From Oleiagrimonas soli (GTDB taxonomy: Bacteria > Pseudomonadota > Gammaproteobacteria > Xanthomonadales > Rhodanobacteraceae), in contig NZ_KN196470.1 of NCBI RefSeq assembly GCF_000761445.1, positions 1,162,823 to 1,226,822 on the forward strand: 64,000 nt of DNA, read 5' to 3'. This document shows, in pieces, positions 1 through 8,746 of this stretch; the first letter of the stretch is position 1; every line of letters begins with the position of its first letter. The translations under genes were made by a program, and so were the position numbers. Under the pieces are notes generated by a model that worked only from the letters and a program-made list of their open reading frames with translations, was not told the DNA's origin and made no database searches.

Positions 1-213
1 GGGCATCTGTCCGACTGGCGCATGAGCGGGCGCGACCTGGCGTTTCTGATCGGCGGCCCGGACGGACATGCGCCAGCCGTGCTGGAACGTGCCGATCAGC
101 GCTGGTCGCTGGGCGCGCTGACGTTGCCGCACATGCTGGTGCGGCTGGTGCTGGTCGAACAGCTGTATCGCGCGGCGATGATCGCCGCGGGCCACCCCTA
201 CCACCGCGCCTGA
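1..213 (+). CDS. rlmH: RlmH, 23S rRNA pseudouridine-1915 N3-methyltransferase, C-terminal part (5' end outside window)
   Basis: The reading frame is open from base 1 and stops with TGA at 211-213, so only about the last 70 residues are present. They contain the LIGGPDG stretch, the SAM-binding knot region of the SPOUT-fold RlmH family, and end in a YHRA tail like that of other RlmH proteins. RlmH methylates the pseudouridine at position 1915 in helix 69 of 23S rRNA using SAM. A start codon at 22 exists but lies inside the domain and is not a plausible true start. Having maf and rng just downstream fits the common rsfS-rlmH-maf-rng order of gammaproteobacteria. Confidence 0.9.
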   Translation, partial: GHLSDWRMSGRDLAFLIGGPDGHAPAVLERADQRWSLGALTLPHMLVRLVLVEQLYRAAMIAAGHPYHRA

Positions 214-227
214 ACGGCGCGCGGCGC

Positions 228-485
228 TCAGCGGCGCGTTTCGCGGGCGCGCCGCAGCAGCAGTCCGAGCAGCGCCAGTCCGCACAGCAGCTTGATCAGG
301 ATGACCAGCCCCAGCCCGCTCTCGTAGCCGAGCACGAAAGCGCCCGCATCGTGCTTCTGCGAGGCAGCCAGAGTGTGGATCTGCGACATGGTGGCGCCGT
401 CGAACACGCTGACGGCGTTCTGCACGGTGGACAGCAGCAACAGCACGCCGCTCACGGCCAGCACGGTTTTTTCCGGGATGCGCAT
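228..485 (-). CDS. small two-helix inner-membrane protein, unknown function
   Basis: The 85-residue product has a hydrophobic segment at about residues 7-30 and a second at about 55-77, joined by a polar loop and ending in an Arg-rich tail, as expected for a small inner-membrane protein with both ends cytoplasmic. The ATG at 485 is preceded by purine-rich GAGAGG as a possible ribosome binding site. It is convergent with rlmH and divergent from maf, 84 bases away. I recognise no named family. Its codon use resembles the neighbours and it does not overlap a better gene, so I think it is real. Confidence 0.55.
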   Translation of the reverse strand: MRIPEKTVLAVSGVLLLLSTVQNAVSVFDGATMSQIHTLAASQKHDAGAFVLGYESGLGLVILIKLLCGLALLGLLLRRARETRR

Positions 486-569
486 CCCTTCGACCTCTCT
501 TTATTCCCCACCCTGAAGATTAGCAGCTTCTTTCTGGCGCGCGTGGTCTGCGCTCAGTATGCTGGTCGG

Positions 570-1151
570 ATGCTCTATCTCGCCTCCAAGTCGCCGCGTC
601 GTCGGCAATTGCTCGAACAGATCGGCGCGGCGTTCCGCGTGGTCGATGTCGACGTGCCGGAACGCCGCGCCGCAAGCGAATCGCCCGAGGCCTACGTGCG
701 CCGCGTGGCGCGCGACAAGGCACGTGCGGGGCTGCAGACGGTCGACGCGGAAGACGCCTGGGTGCTGGGCTCGGACACCGAGGTCGTGCTCGGCGACGAA
801 GTGTTCGGCAAGCCGCAGGACGCGGCGCAGGCCTGCGCGATGCTGCGCAAGCTGGCCGGTGCGACGCATCGGGTGATCTCCAGCGTCTGGCTGCTGGGCG
901 CGGCGGCCTTCGAGCGCGAGGCGACGTGCGTGTCCGAGGTGCGTCTGGCGCGCATGTCCGAGGACGACATCGCCGCCTACGTCGGCACCGGCGAATCGTT
1001 CGGCAAGGCCGGCGGCTACGCGATCCAGGGGCGCGCCGCGGCCTTCGTCGAGCATCTTTCCGGCAGCTATTCGGCGGTGATGGGCCTGCCTCTGCACGAA
1101 ACCGCGATGCTGTTGCGCGAGGCCGGACTGTGGGCGCCCGGCGATGCATGA
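570..1151 (+). CDS. maf: Maf-family nucleoside triphosphate pyrophosphatase (YhdE type, dTTP/UTP)
   Basis: The 193-residue protein starts with LYLASKSPRRRQLL, the Maf signature SxSPRR, and continues with the GSDT and GKP stretches, and KAGGYAIQG around residue 150. These match the YhdE branch, which hydrolyses dTTP, UTP and modified pyrimidine triphosphates to monophosphates and keeps them out of nucleic acid. Length is normal (E. coli YhdE has 197). The frame is open further upstream, but the family N-terminus begins at ATG 570. The ribosome binding site is weak. It lies between rlmH and rng, a conserved arrangement. Confidence 0.92.
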   Translation: MLYLASKSPRRRQLLEQIGAAFRVVDVDVPERRAASESPEAYVRRVARDKARAGLQTVDAEDAWVLGSDTEVVLGDEVFGKPQDAAQACAMLRKLAGATHRVISSVWLLGAAAFEREATCVSEVRLARMSEDDIAAYVGTGESFGKAGGYAIQGRAAAFVEHLSGSYSAVMGLPLHETAMLLREAGLWAPGDA

Positions 1152-1247
1152 GTGCACGCCCAGGAACCGCGCTTCCTTCGTCGAGGTCCATATACAACGA
1201 GACACGTGCGCCGCGTCGCGCTACCGGGCCCCGGTGAGCCGCATGCG

Positions 1248-1277
1248 TCGACAGGTTCCGCACGCACCGGCTATAAC
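1248..1277 (+). promoter_or_regulatory. candidate sigma-70 promoter of rng
   Basis: TCGACA at 1248-1253 (5 of 6 to the -35 consensus) is followed after 18 bases by TATAAC at 1272-1277 (5 of 6 to -10). Initiation would fall near 1284, leaving a very short leader that contains the GGAGG ribosome binding site before the GTG at 1304. Seen by eye only. Confidence 0.5.
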
Positions 1278-1303
1278 GATGCAGCGCGGAGGGAGTTCAG
1301 TCG

Positions 1304-2794
1304 GTGAGTGAAGAAATCCTGATCAACGTCACGCCCCGGGAGACCCGGGTGGCGGTGGTCGAAAACGGCATGATGCAGGAGGTATACCTCGAGCGCGCTT
1401 CGCGCCGCGGCTACGTCGGCAACGTGTACAAGGGCCGTGTGCAGCGGGTGATGCCCGGCATGCAGGCGGCGTTCGTGGATATCGGGCTGGAGCGCGCGGC
1501 GTTCCTGCACGCCTCGGACATCGTGCGTCCCGCTGTGTCCGCGGGCAACGGCGACAGCGTTCCCGCACAGAACAACGGCAACGGTGGCGCGCCGTCCATT
1601 TCCAGCCTGGTGCACGAAGGGCAGGAGATCGTGGTGCAGGTCATCCGCGACCCGATCAGCAGCAAGGGCGCGCGCCTGTCCGCGCACCTGTCGATTCCGT
1701 CGCGCTATCTGGTGCTGCTGCCCTACGCCAAGACGCTGGGCGTGTCGGTGCGGATCGAGGACGAGGACGAACGCCAGCGCCTGAAGGACATCCTCGGCGA
1801 CCTGATCGGCGAGGACCCGCTGGGCTACATCGTGCGCACCAATGCGGAAGGCCAGTCGGCGACCGCGCTGGCCTTCGACGTGACCTACCTGGGCAAGGTC
1901 TGGCGCGTGGTGCAGGAGAACATCGCCAGCAGCAAGGTCGGCGAGCGCGTCTACGAGGAGCTCTCGCTGCCGCTGCGCGCGCTGCGCGACCTGCTGCACG
2001 AGGGCATCGAGAAGGTACGCGTGGATTCGCGCGAGACCTACGACAAGGTCTGCAAGTTCGTGCACAAGTTCATGCCCGAACTGGACGAGCGCATCGAGCA
2101 CTACGACGGCGAACGACCGATCTTCGATCTGTACGGCGCCGAGGACGAGATCCAGCGCGCGCTGCGCCGCGAGGTGCCGCTGAAATCGGGCGGGCATCTG
2201 GTGGTCGATCAGACCGAGGCGATGACCACCATCGACGTCAACACCGGCGCCTACCTCGGTTCGCGCAATCTGGAAGAGACGGTCTACCGCACCAACCTGG
2301 AAGCCGCGCAGGCGGCGGCGCGTCAGCTGCGGCTGCGCAATCTCGGCGGCATCATCATCATCGACTTCATCGACATGGTCGACGAAGAGCACAAACGGCA
2401 GGTGCTGCGCACGCTGGAGAAGGCCCTGGCGCGCGATCACGCCAAGACCACGGTGTATCCGATGTCGGCGCTGGGGCTGGTGGAGATGACGCGCAAGCGC
2501 ACCACCAAGAGCCTGGAATACCAGCTGTGCGAACCGTGTCCGGCTTGCGACGGCCGCGGCACGCTGAAGACGCCGGAGACGGTGACCTACGAGATTTTCC
2601 GCGAGATCACCCGCGCCGTGCGCCAGTTCGACGCCGAGAAGCTGATGGTGCTGGCCAGTCCGGTGGTGGTCGACCGCATCCTGGAAGAAGAGTCGGTCGG
2701 TGTCGCCGAACTGGAGGAATTCATCGGCAAGACCATCACCTTCCAGGCCGAGGACCACTACGCGCAGGAACGATTCGATGTGGTTCTGCTCTGA
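1304..2794 (+). CDS. rng: Ribonuclease G
   Basis: RNase G is an endoribonuclease that matures the 5' end of 16S rRNA and degrades some mRNAs. The 496-residue protein (E. coli 489) has the S1 RNA-binding region at about 35-130. The catalytic magnesium ligands are Asp311 in TTIDVNTG and Asp354 in IIIIDFIDM. The zinc-link cysteines are Cys412 and Cys415 in CPAC. It ends soon after the catalytic core and lacks the long C-terminal scaffold of RNase E, which identifies it as RNase G. The start is GTG at 1304 with GCGGAGGGA just upstream. The residue 82-95 region carries a short Asn/Gly-rich insertion. It is followed 45 bases later by yhdP, probably in one operon. Confidence 0.95.
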   Translation: MSEEILINVTPRETRVAVVENGMMQEVYLERASRRGYVGNVYKGRVQRVMPGMQAAFVDIGLERAAFLHASDIVRPAVSAGNGDSVPAQNNGNGGAPSISSLVHEGQEIVVQVIRDPISSKGARLSAHLSIPSRYLVLLPYAKTLGVSVRIEDEDERQRLKDILGDLIGEDPLGYIVRTNAEGQSATALAFDVTYLGKVWRVVQENIASSKVGERVYEELSLPLRALRDLLHEGIEKVRVDSRETYDKVCKFVHKFMPELDERIEHYDGERPIFDLYGAEDEIQRALRREVPLKSGGHLVVDQTEAMTTIDVNTGAYLGSRNLEETVYRTNLEAAQAAARQLRLRNLGGIIIIDFIDMVDEEHKRQVLRTLEKALARDHAKTTVYPMSALGLVEMTRKRTTKSLEYQLCEPCPACDGRGTLKTPETVTYEIFREITRAVRQFDAEKLMVLASPVVVDRILEEESVGVAELEEFIGKTITFQAEDHYAQERFDVVLL

Positions 2795-2839
2795 GCGCGT
2801 GTCGCTGAACCGCTGTCGCCCGATCCGGCAGGCGGGTGC

Positions 2840-5800
2840 ATGGTGAACAAGACCTGGCGGCAACGTCTGCGCCGGCTGCGCTTCGTCATCGGTGGACTGA
2901 TCTGCGTCGGGCTGATCGCGCTGGCCGTGCTGATCGGTCTGGTGCAGGTGCTGCTGCCGCTGGCGGCACGTTACCCGGATCGTGTCGCCGCGATGCTCAG
3001 CGCCCGTCTGCATCAGCCGGTGCGGTTTGCCTCGATGGACGGGCACTGGCAGCCGTCCGGTCCGTTGCTGGTGCTGCACGATGTGCGCATCGGCGGCCAG
3101 AATGGCGCGCCGCTGCGACTGCCCGTGGCCGACGTGAAACTCGATTTCGGCGCGCTGCTGATTCCGCGACGCAGCCTGGTCAACCTGCGCCTGGTCGATG
3201 TGCGGCTGGATCTGGATCGCAGCGCCGATGGCGTCTGGAGCGTGGCCGGTTTCGGCGCGGCTGGCGGCGACGCGGCGCAGCAGAAGCTCGACCTCAGCCA
3301 GCTGCCGGGCAGCCTGACGCTGCAGGGGCTGCAGCTGAACATTCACGACGCGCGCACGCAGCGGGACTGGAAGCTGCGCGCCGACGCGCTGCGGGTCAGC
3401 AACAGCGGCAACGTGCTGCGCTTCGCCGGTCGCGTGCGTCGGCCCAGCGTCACGCATGGGTTGAATGTCGCCGGTCGTCTCGACCTGGGCGCGGACAGTG
3501 GCACCGTCTATGTCGACGGCGAGCAGGTCGATCTCGGCCAGCTGGCCTCCGGCATCGAACTGGGCGGTTACGGCATCGACGGCGGACACGGCAGCCTGCA
3601 AGTGTGGCTGCAGTGGAAGCAGGCGCGCGTGGTCGAGCAGATCACGCGCATGAATCTGAGCGGGGTGGACATGCACGGCCCGGCCGGGCGCACGCAGGTG
3701 GCGCACGTGCAGGGTCTGTACGGTCTGCAACGGCAGGGCGACGGTTTGCGGTTGCGCTACGCCGGTCCGCAGGGCGCGGCGTTGTGGGTGGAACTGCAGG
3801 GCGCCGGGTCGGACCGCAGCGTGCGCGCGCGCGCACGCAACCTCGATCTCGCGCCGTTGCTGCCGCTGGTGGCGCAGGCGCCGTCGCTGCCGCCGTCGCT
3901 GGCGCGCTGGCTGCTGGCCGCCCATCCGCGCGGGACGCTGGATCGGGCGGCGCTGCAGTGGACCGCCTCCGGCGGCGTGCAGTCCGTGGATGCCTCGTTC
4001 TCGCAGCTCGCGCTGGATCCCGGGCTGGGCAAGCCCGGCATCGGGCCGCTGCATGGACGGCTGTTCGGCGATGCCGAGGCGCTGTTGCTGGAACTGCCGG
4101 ATCAGGCCGCGACGCTGCGCATGCCCGGCACGTTCCGCAAGCCGGTGACGTTCCAGCAGCTGCAGGGCGACGTGGCGGTTTGGCAGGCGGGCGATGCCTG
4201 GCACATCGGCACCGGCAAACTGAGCTTCGGCGGCGCGGGCTTCGGCGGTCAGGCACGCGGTCAGGTGCGCATTCCGGATGCCGGCGGCAAGCCGTTCATG
4301 AATCTGTACGTGGCCCTGAGCAAGACCGACGTGGTCGCCGCCAAGCAGTTCTGGCCGATCGACGGGATGCCGGCCAGCACCGTGCAATGGCTGGATCGAT
4401 CGTTGGTGTCTGGCGAGCTGACCCATGCCGAGGCCCTGCTGCGCGGCGATCTCAAGGACTGGCCGTTCCATCAGCACGAAGGTCGCTTCGAGGCGCGCGG
4501 CGAGATCAACGATCTGGTGCTGCAGTACAGTCCGAACTGGCCGCGAGCGGAGGGCGTGCACGCCATTGCCAGTTTCGTCGACGACGGCATGCTGGTGCGC
4601 GCCGATGCCGGTCAATCGCGTGGCAACAAGGCAAGCATGGCCGTGGCCGCGATTCCGAAGTTCAGCGACGCCGAACTGGTGCTCAGCGTCGAGGGTGCCG
4701 GCACGGGCGCGAGCATGCTGGATTTCGCCCGCAACAGCCCGATCGCCGCCGAGCAGGCGTCCGCGCTGCGCCAGCTCAAATTGGGCGGCAGCGGCGATTT
4801 CGATTTCAGCCTGGTGCTGCCGTTCAAGGACAGCAAGGATTTCACCCTGGCCGGCAGCGCGCGCATTCGCGGCGTCGATGTCGACAATACCGACTGGGGC
4901 CTGCACCTGGGCAAGCTGACCGGCGCGTTGCGCTTCGACGGACACGGGCTGCGCGGACAGAACCTGCAGGCGCAGTTCAACGGCGTGCCCTCGCAGCTGG
5001 ACCTCGCGCTCGGCAGCGGCGCTACCGGCGATCCGGCGCGTCCGGTCAGTGTGAGCATGCGCGGTCATTACGACATCGCCACGCTGGTGCAGGGGCGGTC
5101 GTCGCTGCAGGCGCTGACCGAGGTGGCCAAGGGCGACGCCGACTTCACCATCGGCTTCGACATCGCGCACGCGGATGCGCAGGATCTGCAGCAGACGCTG
5201 CACATCGATTCGTCGCTGCAGGGCGTGGCCCTGAAACTGCCCGCACCGCTGAACAAGCCGGCGCAGGATGCGCTTCCGCTGCATCTTTCGCTGCAGCTGC
5301 CGGTCAGCGGCGGGGACCTGCGCGTGGCGCTCGGCGACAAGGTGCAGGCCTGGGCCAAACTGCCGACCGACGACGGCGGACCGCTGGCGCTGGCCGTGGC
5401 GCTCGGCACAACCCAGCCGACGGCGCTGCCGACCAGCGGCATCCGCGTCAGCGGTCACGGCGACGAGCTGGATGTCTCCGGCTGGTTGCAGCGGGCGTTG
5501 GCCGCGCGTGGCGGCGACGGCACCGGCGGACCCTCGCTGGACGGTGTCGATGTCAGCGCCGCGCATGCGCACGTGTTTGGCGCGACCTTCGACGATCTGC
5601 GCCTGCGCCTGACACCGCAGACCGGGCAGATACTGATGCAGTTGGACGGTCCGCAGGCCAAGGGCAGCCTGACGCTGCCGACCACCGACCTGGCCAAGCG
5701 CGGCGTGCTGGCACGGCTGGATCGCCTGTACTGGCCCGATGAATCGGCCGCGGCCGACGCCAAGTTTCGGCAGGAGCGCGCGGCCGCACCGGCCCCGGCG

Positions 5801-6832
5801 GCGAGTGCCGGGGCCGGTGCGCCCAGCGAGAATTTTTCCGACACCGGCATCGCGCCGTCCGAGGTGCCGCCGCTGCACGTATCGGTCGGCGATCTGCGGT
5901 TGGGTCAGGCGCACCTGGGCGACGCACGCTTCGAGAGCTGGCCCACGGCCAAGGGCATGCACATCGATCAGCTGCGCACGCACAACAGCGACGTGCAGAT
6001 CATGGCCAGCGGCGACTGGAACGGCAGCGCCACCGATAGCCATACCCGCATGACCATCGACTTCGGCGCCGAGAACCTGGGCAGCCTGCTCAAGGCGCTG
6101 GGCTTCGGCGGGCTGTTCGAGGGCGGGCGCACGCGCGCGCACTTGCAGGCGACGTGGCCGGGCGAGCCGTCCTCGCTGGCGTTGCAGCGCATGAACGGCA
6201 CGCTCGACGTCGAAGTCAGCAAGGGGCGCATCCCCGAAGTACAGCCGGGCGTCGGTCGCCTGTTCGGCCTGATGGCGCTGACGGAACTGCCGCGCCGCCT
6301 GTCGCTGGATTTCGGCGACGTGTTCGGCAAGGGCTTCGGCTTCGATTCGATCAAGGGTCGCTTCCAGCTGGCCGATGGCTTTGCGCGCACCGACGATCTG
6401 CGCCTGAAGGGTTCGGCCGCCGACATCAGCATCACCGGCGCCACCAACCTGCGCGACAAGACCTACGACCAGCGCATCCTGGTGGTGCCGCACATCGGCA
6501 ACAGTTTGCCGGTGGTCGGTGCGCTCGCCGGCGGGCCGGTCGGCGCGGCCGCCGGTCTCGCGGTGCAGGGGTTGCTGGGGCGCGGATTGAACAAGGCCGC
6601 GAGCGCGCGCTACAGCCTGACCGGAAGCTGGGATCATCCGAAGATCACGCTGCTGGAGAAGAACGTGCCGAGCCCTGAGGCGGTGACCTCGCCGCCCGCG
6701 CCGGCAGGTTCCACGCAGGCGCCCGCCATGCCGCCGATGCCGGCGTCGACTAGCTCCGCACCGCGGCCCGCGACGCCGTCCTCCGCCGCGGCGCCGGCGA
6801 CGAGTTCGACCGCCGCCGGCAGACCCGTCTGA
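2840..6832 (+). CDS. yhdP: YhdP family AsmA-like envelope protein
   Basis: The 1,330-residue protein has one N-terminal membrane anchor (about 16-42) after a basic start, followed by a very long beta-rich periplasmic region and an AsmA-like C-terminal domain. YhdP belongs to the AsmA-like bridge proteins thought to move phospholipids between inner and outer membrane with TamB and YdbH. It is longer than E. coli YhdP (1,266), partly because of an Ala/Pro-rich insert around 975-995 and a Pro/Ala/Ser/Thr-rich low-complexity tail of about 55 residues. It follows rng closely and precedes tldD, a conserved order. Confidence 0.88.
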   Translation: MVNKTWRQRLRRLRFVIGGLICVGLIALAVLIGLVQVLLPLAARYPDRVAAMLSARLHQPVRFASMDGHWQPSGPLLVLHDVRIGGQNGAPLRLPVADVKLDFGALLIPRRSLVNLRLVDVRLDLDRSADGVWSVAGFGAAGGDAAQQKLDLSQLPGSLTLQGLQLNIHDARTQRDWKLRADALRVSNSGNVLRFAGRVRRPSVTHGLNVAGRLDLGADSGTVYVDGEQVDLGQLASGIELGGYGIDGGHGSLQVWLQWKQARVVEQITRMNLSGVDMHGPAGRTQVAHVQGLYGLQRQGDGLRLRYAGPQGAALWVELQGAGSDRSVRARARNLDLAPLLPLVAQAPSLPPSLARWLLAAHPRGTLDRAALQWTASGGVQSVDASFSQLALDPGLGKPGIGPLHGRLFGDAEALLLELPDQAATLRMPGTFRKPVTFQQLQGDVAVWQAGDAWHIGTGKLSFGGAGFGGQARGQVRIPDAGGKPFMNLYVALSKTDVVAAKQFWPIDGMPASTVQWLDRSLVSGELTHAEALLRGDLKDWPFHQHEGRFEARGEINDLVLQYSPNWPRAEGVHAIASFVDDGMLVRADAGQSRGNKASMAVAAIPKFSDAELVLSVEGAGTGASMLDFARNSPIAAEQASALRQLKLGGSGDFDFSLVLPFKDSKDFTLAGSARIRGVDVDNTDWGLHLGKLTGALRFDGHGLRGQNLQAQFNGVPSQLDLALGSGATGDPARPVSVSMRGHYDIATLVQGRSSLQALTEVAKGDADFTIGFDIAHADAQDLQQTLHIDSSLQGVALKLPAPLNKPAQDALPLHLSLQLPVSGGDLRVALGDKVQAWAKLPTDDGGPLALAVALGTTQPTALPTSGIRVSGHGDELDVSGWLQRALAARGGDGTGGPSLDGVDVSAAHAHVFGATFDDLRLRLTPQTGQILMQLDGPQAKGSLTLPTTDLAKRGVLARLDRLYWPDESAAADAKFRQERAAAPAPAASAGAGAPSENFSDTGIAPSEVPPLHVSVGDLRLGQAHLGDARFESWPTAKGMHIDQLRTHNSDVQIMASGDWNGSATDSHTRMTIDFGAENLGSLLKALGFGGLFEGGRTRAHLQATWPGEPSSLALQRMNGTLDVEVSKGRIPEVQPGVGRLFGLMALTELPRRLSLDFGDVFGKGFGFDSIKGRFQLADGFARTDDLRLKGSAADISITGATNLRDKTYDQRILVVPHIGNSLPVVGALAGGPVGAAAGLAVQGLLGRGLNKAASARYSLTGSWDHPKITLLEKNVPSPEAVTSPPAPAGSTQAPAMPPMPASTSSAPRPATPSSAAAPATSSTAAGRPV

Positions 6833-6840
6833 GCCACGGC

Positions 6841-6871
6841 TGGACGGCGACAGGTCTCCGCCAACTACAAT
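6841..6871 (+). promoter_or_regulatory. weak candidate promoter of tldD
   Basis: TACAAT at 6866-6871 is a good -10 element. The best -35 is TGGACG at 6841-6846, with a long 19-base spacer. It lies in the short gap between yhdP and tldD, so tldD may have its own start in addition to read-through. Confidence 0.35.
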
Positions 6872-6922
6872 GGCCTTTCATGCGGCCCGCGCCGCCCCCA
6901 TCTGATCGATGTACCCGAACGC

Positions 6923-8380
6923 ATGGAATCCATCATGACGCAGGAACACCCGCTGGCCCACGCCGAACATCGCCTGCTGAAGCCCGGCGGTCTGGGTGTC
7001 AACGATCTGGAACGGGTGTTCGCGCGCCTGATGGGTCCCTCGGTGGATGCCGCCGATCTGTATTTCCAGCATGCCCGCAGCGAGTCCTGGTTGCTGGAGG
7101 ATGGCATCGTTCGCGACGGCAACCACAACATCGAGCAGGGCGTGGGCGTGCGTGCGATCAGCGGCGAGAAGACCGGCTTCGCCTACGCCGACGACATCGT
7201 CCTGCCGCAGCTGCTGGAGGCGGCCGGTTCCGCGCGGGCCATCGCATCCAGCGGGTCCGGCCAGAGTCAGCCGCTGGCCGTGCGCTCGGCGCGTGCGCTG
7301 TATCCCGCGGTCGATCCGATCGACAGCCTGCCCAACGAGGAGAAGATCCGCGTGCTGCGCGAGGTCGATGCCTACGCGCGCAGCATCGATCCACGCGTGC
7401 GTCAGGTCGTGGTGAGCCTGGCCGGTACCGTGGACACGATTCTGGTGGCGGCTTCGGACGGTACGCTGGCCGCGGACGTGCGCCCGCTGGTACGCCTGAA
7501 TGTGCAGGTGATCGCCGAACAGGACGGTCGCCGCGAACAGGGTTCGGCCGGTGGCGGCGGACGCTACGACTACCGTCGTCTGCTGGACAGCGGCAAGGCG
7601 CGCCATTGGGCCGCCGAGGCGGTGCGTCAGGCGCTGGTCAACCTGGATGCCGTGGACGCGCCGGCCGGCAGCATGCCGGTCGTGCTGGGACCCGGCTGGC
7701 CGGGCGTGCTGCTGCACGAGGCTATCGGCCACGGTCTGGAAGGCGACTTCAACCGCAAGGGCAGCTCGGCGTTCTCCGGGCGCATCGGCGAGCGCGTGGC
7801 CGCGCCGGGCGTGACCGTGGTCGACGACGGCACGCTGGAAGGTCGCCGCGGCTCGCTCAGCGTCGACGACGAGGGCACGCCGACCCACTGCACGCCGCTG
7901 ATCGAGGACGGCATCCTGGTCGGCTACATGCAGGACAAGCTCAACGCCCGCCTGATGGGCATGACACCGACCGGCAACGGGCGGCGCGAGTCGTTCGCGC
8001 ATCTGCCGATGCCGCGCATGACCAATACCTACATGCGCGCGGGCACGCACGATCCCGAGGAAATCATCCGTTCGGTCAAGCGCGGTCTGTACGCGGTGAA
8101 TTTCGGCGGCGGCCAGGTCGACATCACCAGCGGCAAGTTCGTGTTCTCCGCCGCCGAGGCCTACCTGATCGAGGACGGCAAGGTCACGCGCCCGGTCAAG
8201 GGCGCGACGCTGATCGGCTCCGGCCCGGAGGTGCTGCATCGCGTGTCCATGATCGGCAACGATCTGGCCCTGGACGAAGGCATCGGTGTGTGCGGCAAGG
8301 AAGGCCAGGGCGTGCCGGTGGGCGTCGGTCAGCCGACGCTGCGCGTGGATGCGATGACCGTCGGCGGCACCGCATCCTGA
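6923..8380 (+). CDS. tldD: TldD, metalloprotease subunit of the TldD/TldE complex
   Basis: TldD pairs with PmbA/TldE into a heterodimeric zinc protease that degrades unfolded peptides and, in some species, matures peptides such as microcin B17. The 485-residue protein (E. coli 481) contains the HExxxH motif as HEAIGH at residues 265-270, on the subunit that carries the active site. ATG 6923 is used here; an in-frame ATG at 6935 is equally possible, since neither has a strong ribosome binding site. The partner pmbA lies at 13130, separated by the sedolisin pair and darP. A hairpin with a T-run follows the stop. Confidence 0.94.
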   Translation: MESIMTQEHPLAHAEHRLLKPGGLGVNDLERVFARLMGPSVDAADLYFQHARSESWLLEDGIVRDGNHNIEQGVGVRAISGEKTGFAYADDIVLPQLLEAAGSARAIASSGSGQSQPLAVRSARALYPAVDPIDSLPNEEKIRVLREVDAYARSIDPRVRQVVVSLAGTVDTILVAASDGTLAADVRPLVRLNVQVIAEQDGRREQGSAGGGGRYDYRRLLDSGKARHWAAEAVRQALVNLDAVDAPAGSMPVVLGPGWPGVLLHEAIGHGLEGDFNRKGSSAFSGRIGERVAAPGVTVVDDGTLEGRRGSLSVDDEGTPTHCTPLIEDGILVGYMQDKLNARLMGMTPTGNGRRESFAHLPMPRMTNTYMRAGTHDPEEIIRSVKRGLYAVNFGGGQVDITSGKFVFSAAEAYLIEDGKVTRPVKGATLIGSGPEVLHRVSMIGNDLALDEGIGVCGKEGQGVPVGVGQPTLRVDAMTVGGTAS

Positions 8381-8388
8381 TCATGGCC

Positions 8389-8414
8389 AACGGCGACGTC
8401 ATCGCCGTTTTGTT
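8389..8414 (+). terminator. rho-independent terminator after tldD
   Basis: AACGGCGA at 8389-8396 pairs perfectly with TCGCCGTT at 8402-8409 across a five-base loop, and is followed by TTTTGTT. It sits directly behind the tldD stop and isolates tldD from the peptidase genes. Confidence 0.75.
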
Positions 8415-8533
8415 CTGTAGTGCATTGAAATACATGTTTATTTTTCGCAGCCAAGCGATTCGCTCGGGGCTGCCTCCCTTTCGGTATCGTCCACCCATCC
8501 GTGCATGACGCGCAGGAGCGCCTGCGTCGCATC

Positions 8534-8600
8534 TTTGCCGAAAACGTGCCCGTCCTCCCCCTGAGTGCATGCTAGTTTCGGCTTCAGGGTGAGGTTCCGG
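8534..8600 (+). promoter_or_regulatory. leader element shared by both sedolisin genes, copy A
   Basis: About 213 bases before the first sedolisin start is a stretch beginning TTTGCCGAAAACGTG and ending GAGGT-TCCGG. It aligns with 10575-10632 upstream of the second gene: shared blocks are TTTGCCGAAA, CGTG, CCGT, CTC and TGCTAG-TTCGG. The bases nearer each start codon diverge, so the retained block may be a promoter or regulator site. No single promoter call is convincing. The rest of the 8415-8746 gap shows an AT-rich patch at 8422-8446 and a short imperfect hairpin at 8447-8473. Confidence 0.5.
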
Positions 8601-8746
8601 TGCGCATACGACATCGCGATGCGATGTTCTCGTTGCGCCAGTGAGCACGATTCCAAAGGGACCCGGACACTGCCTATCCAAGCCTTTGCCTCTACTGGGC
8701 AAGGGTCATTCGTTCGTATTGCGAAAGTATTCCGGAGGAGTGTTAC

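Noticed and set aside
1271-6637. A 1,788-codon open frame on the minus strand opposite rng and yhdP
   Set aside because: It is Arg/Gln/His/Ala-rich without domains and lies exactly opposite two clear genes; high GC leaves few stops in this frame.
8447-8473. Hairpin GCAGCC...GGCTGC next to a T-run as a terminator
   Set aside because: The T-run precedes the hairpin on the plus strand, and on the minus strand it becomes an A-run, so the geometry is wrong for termination.
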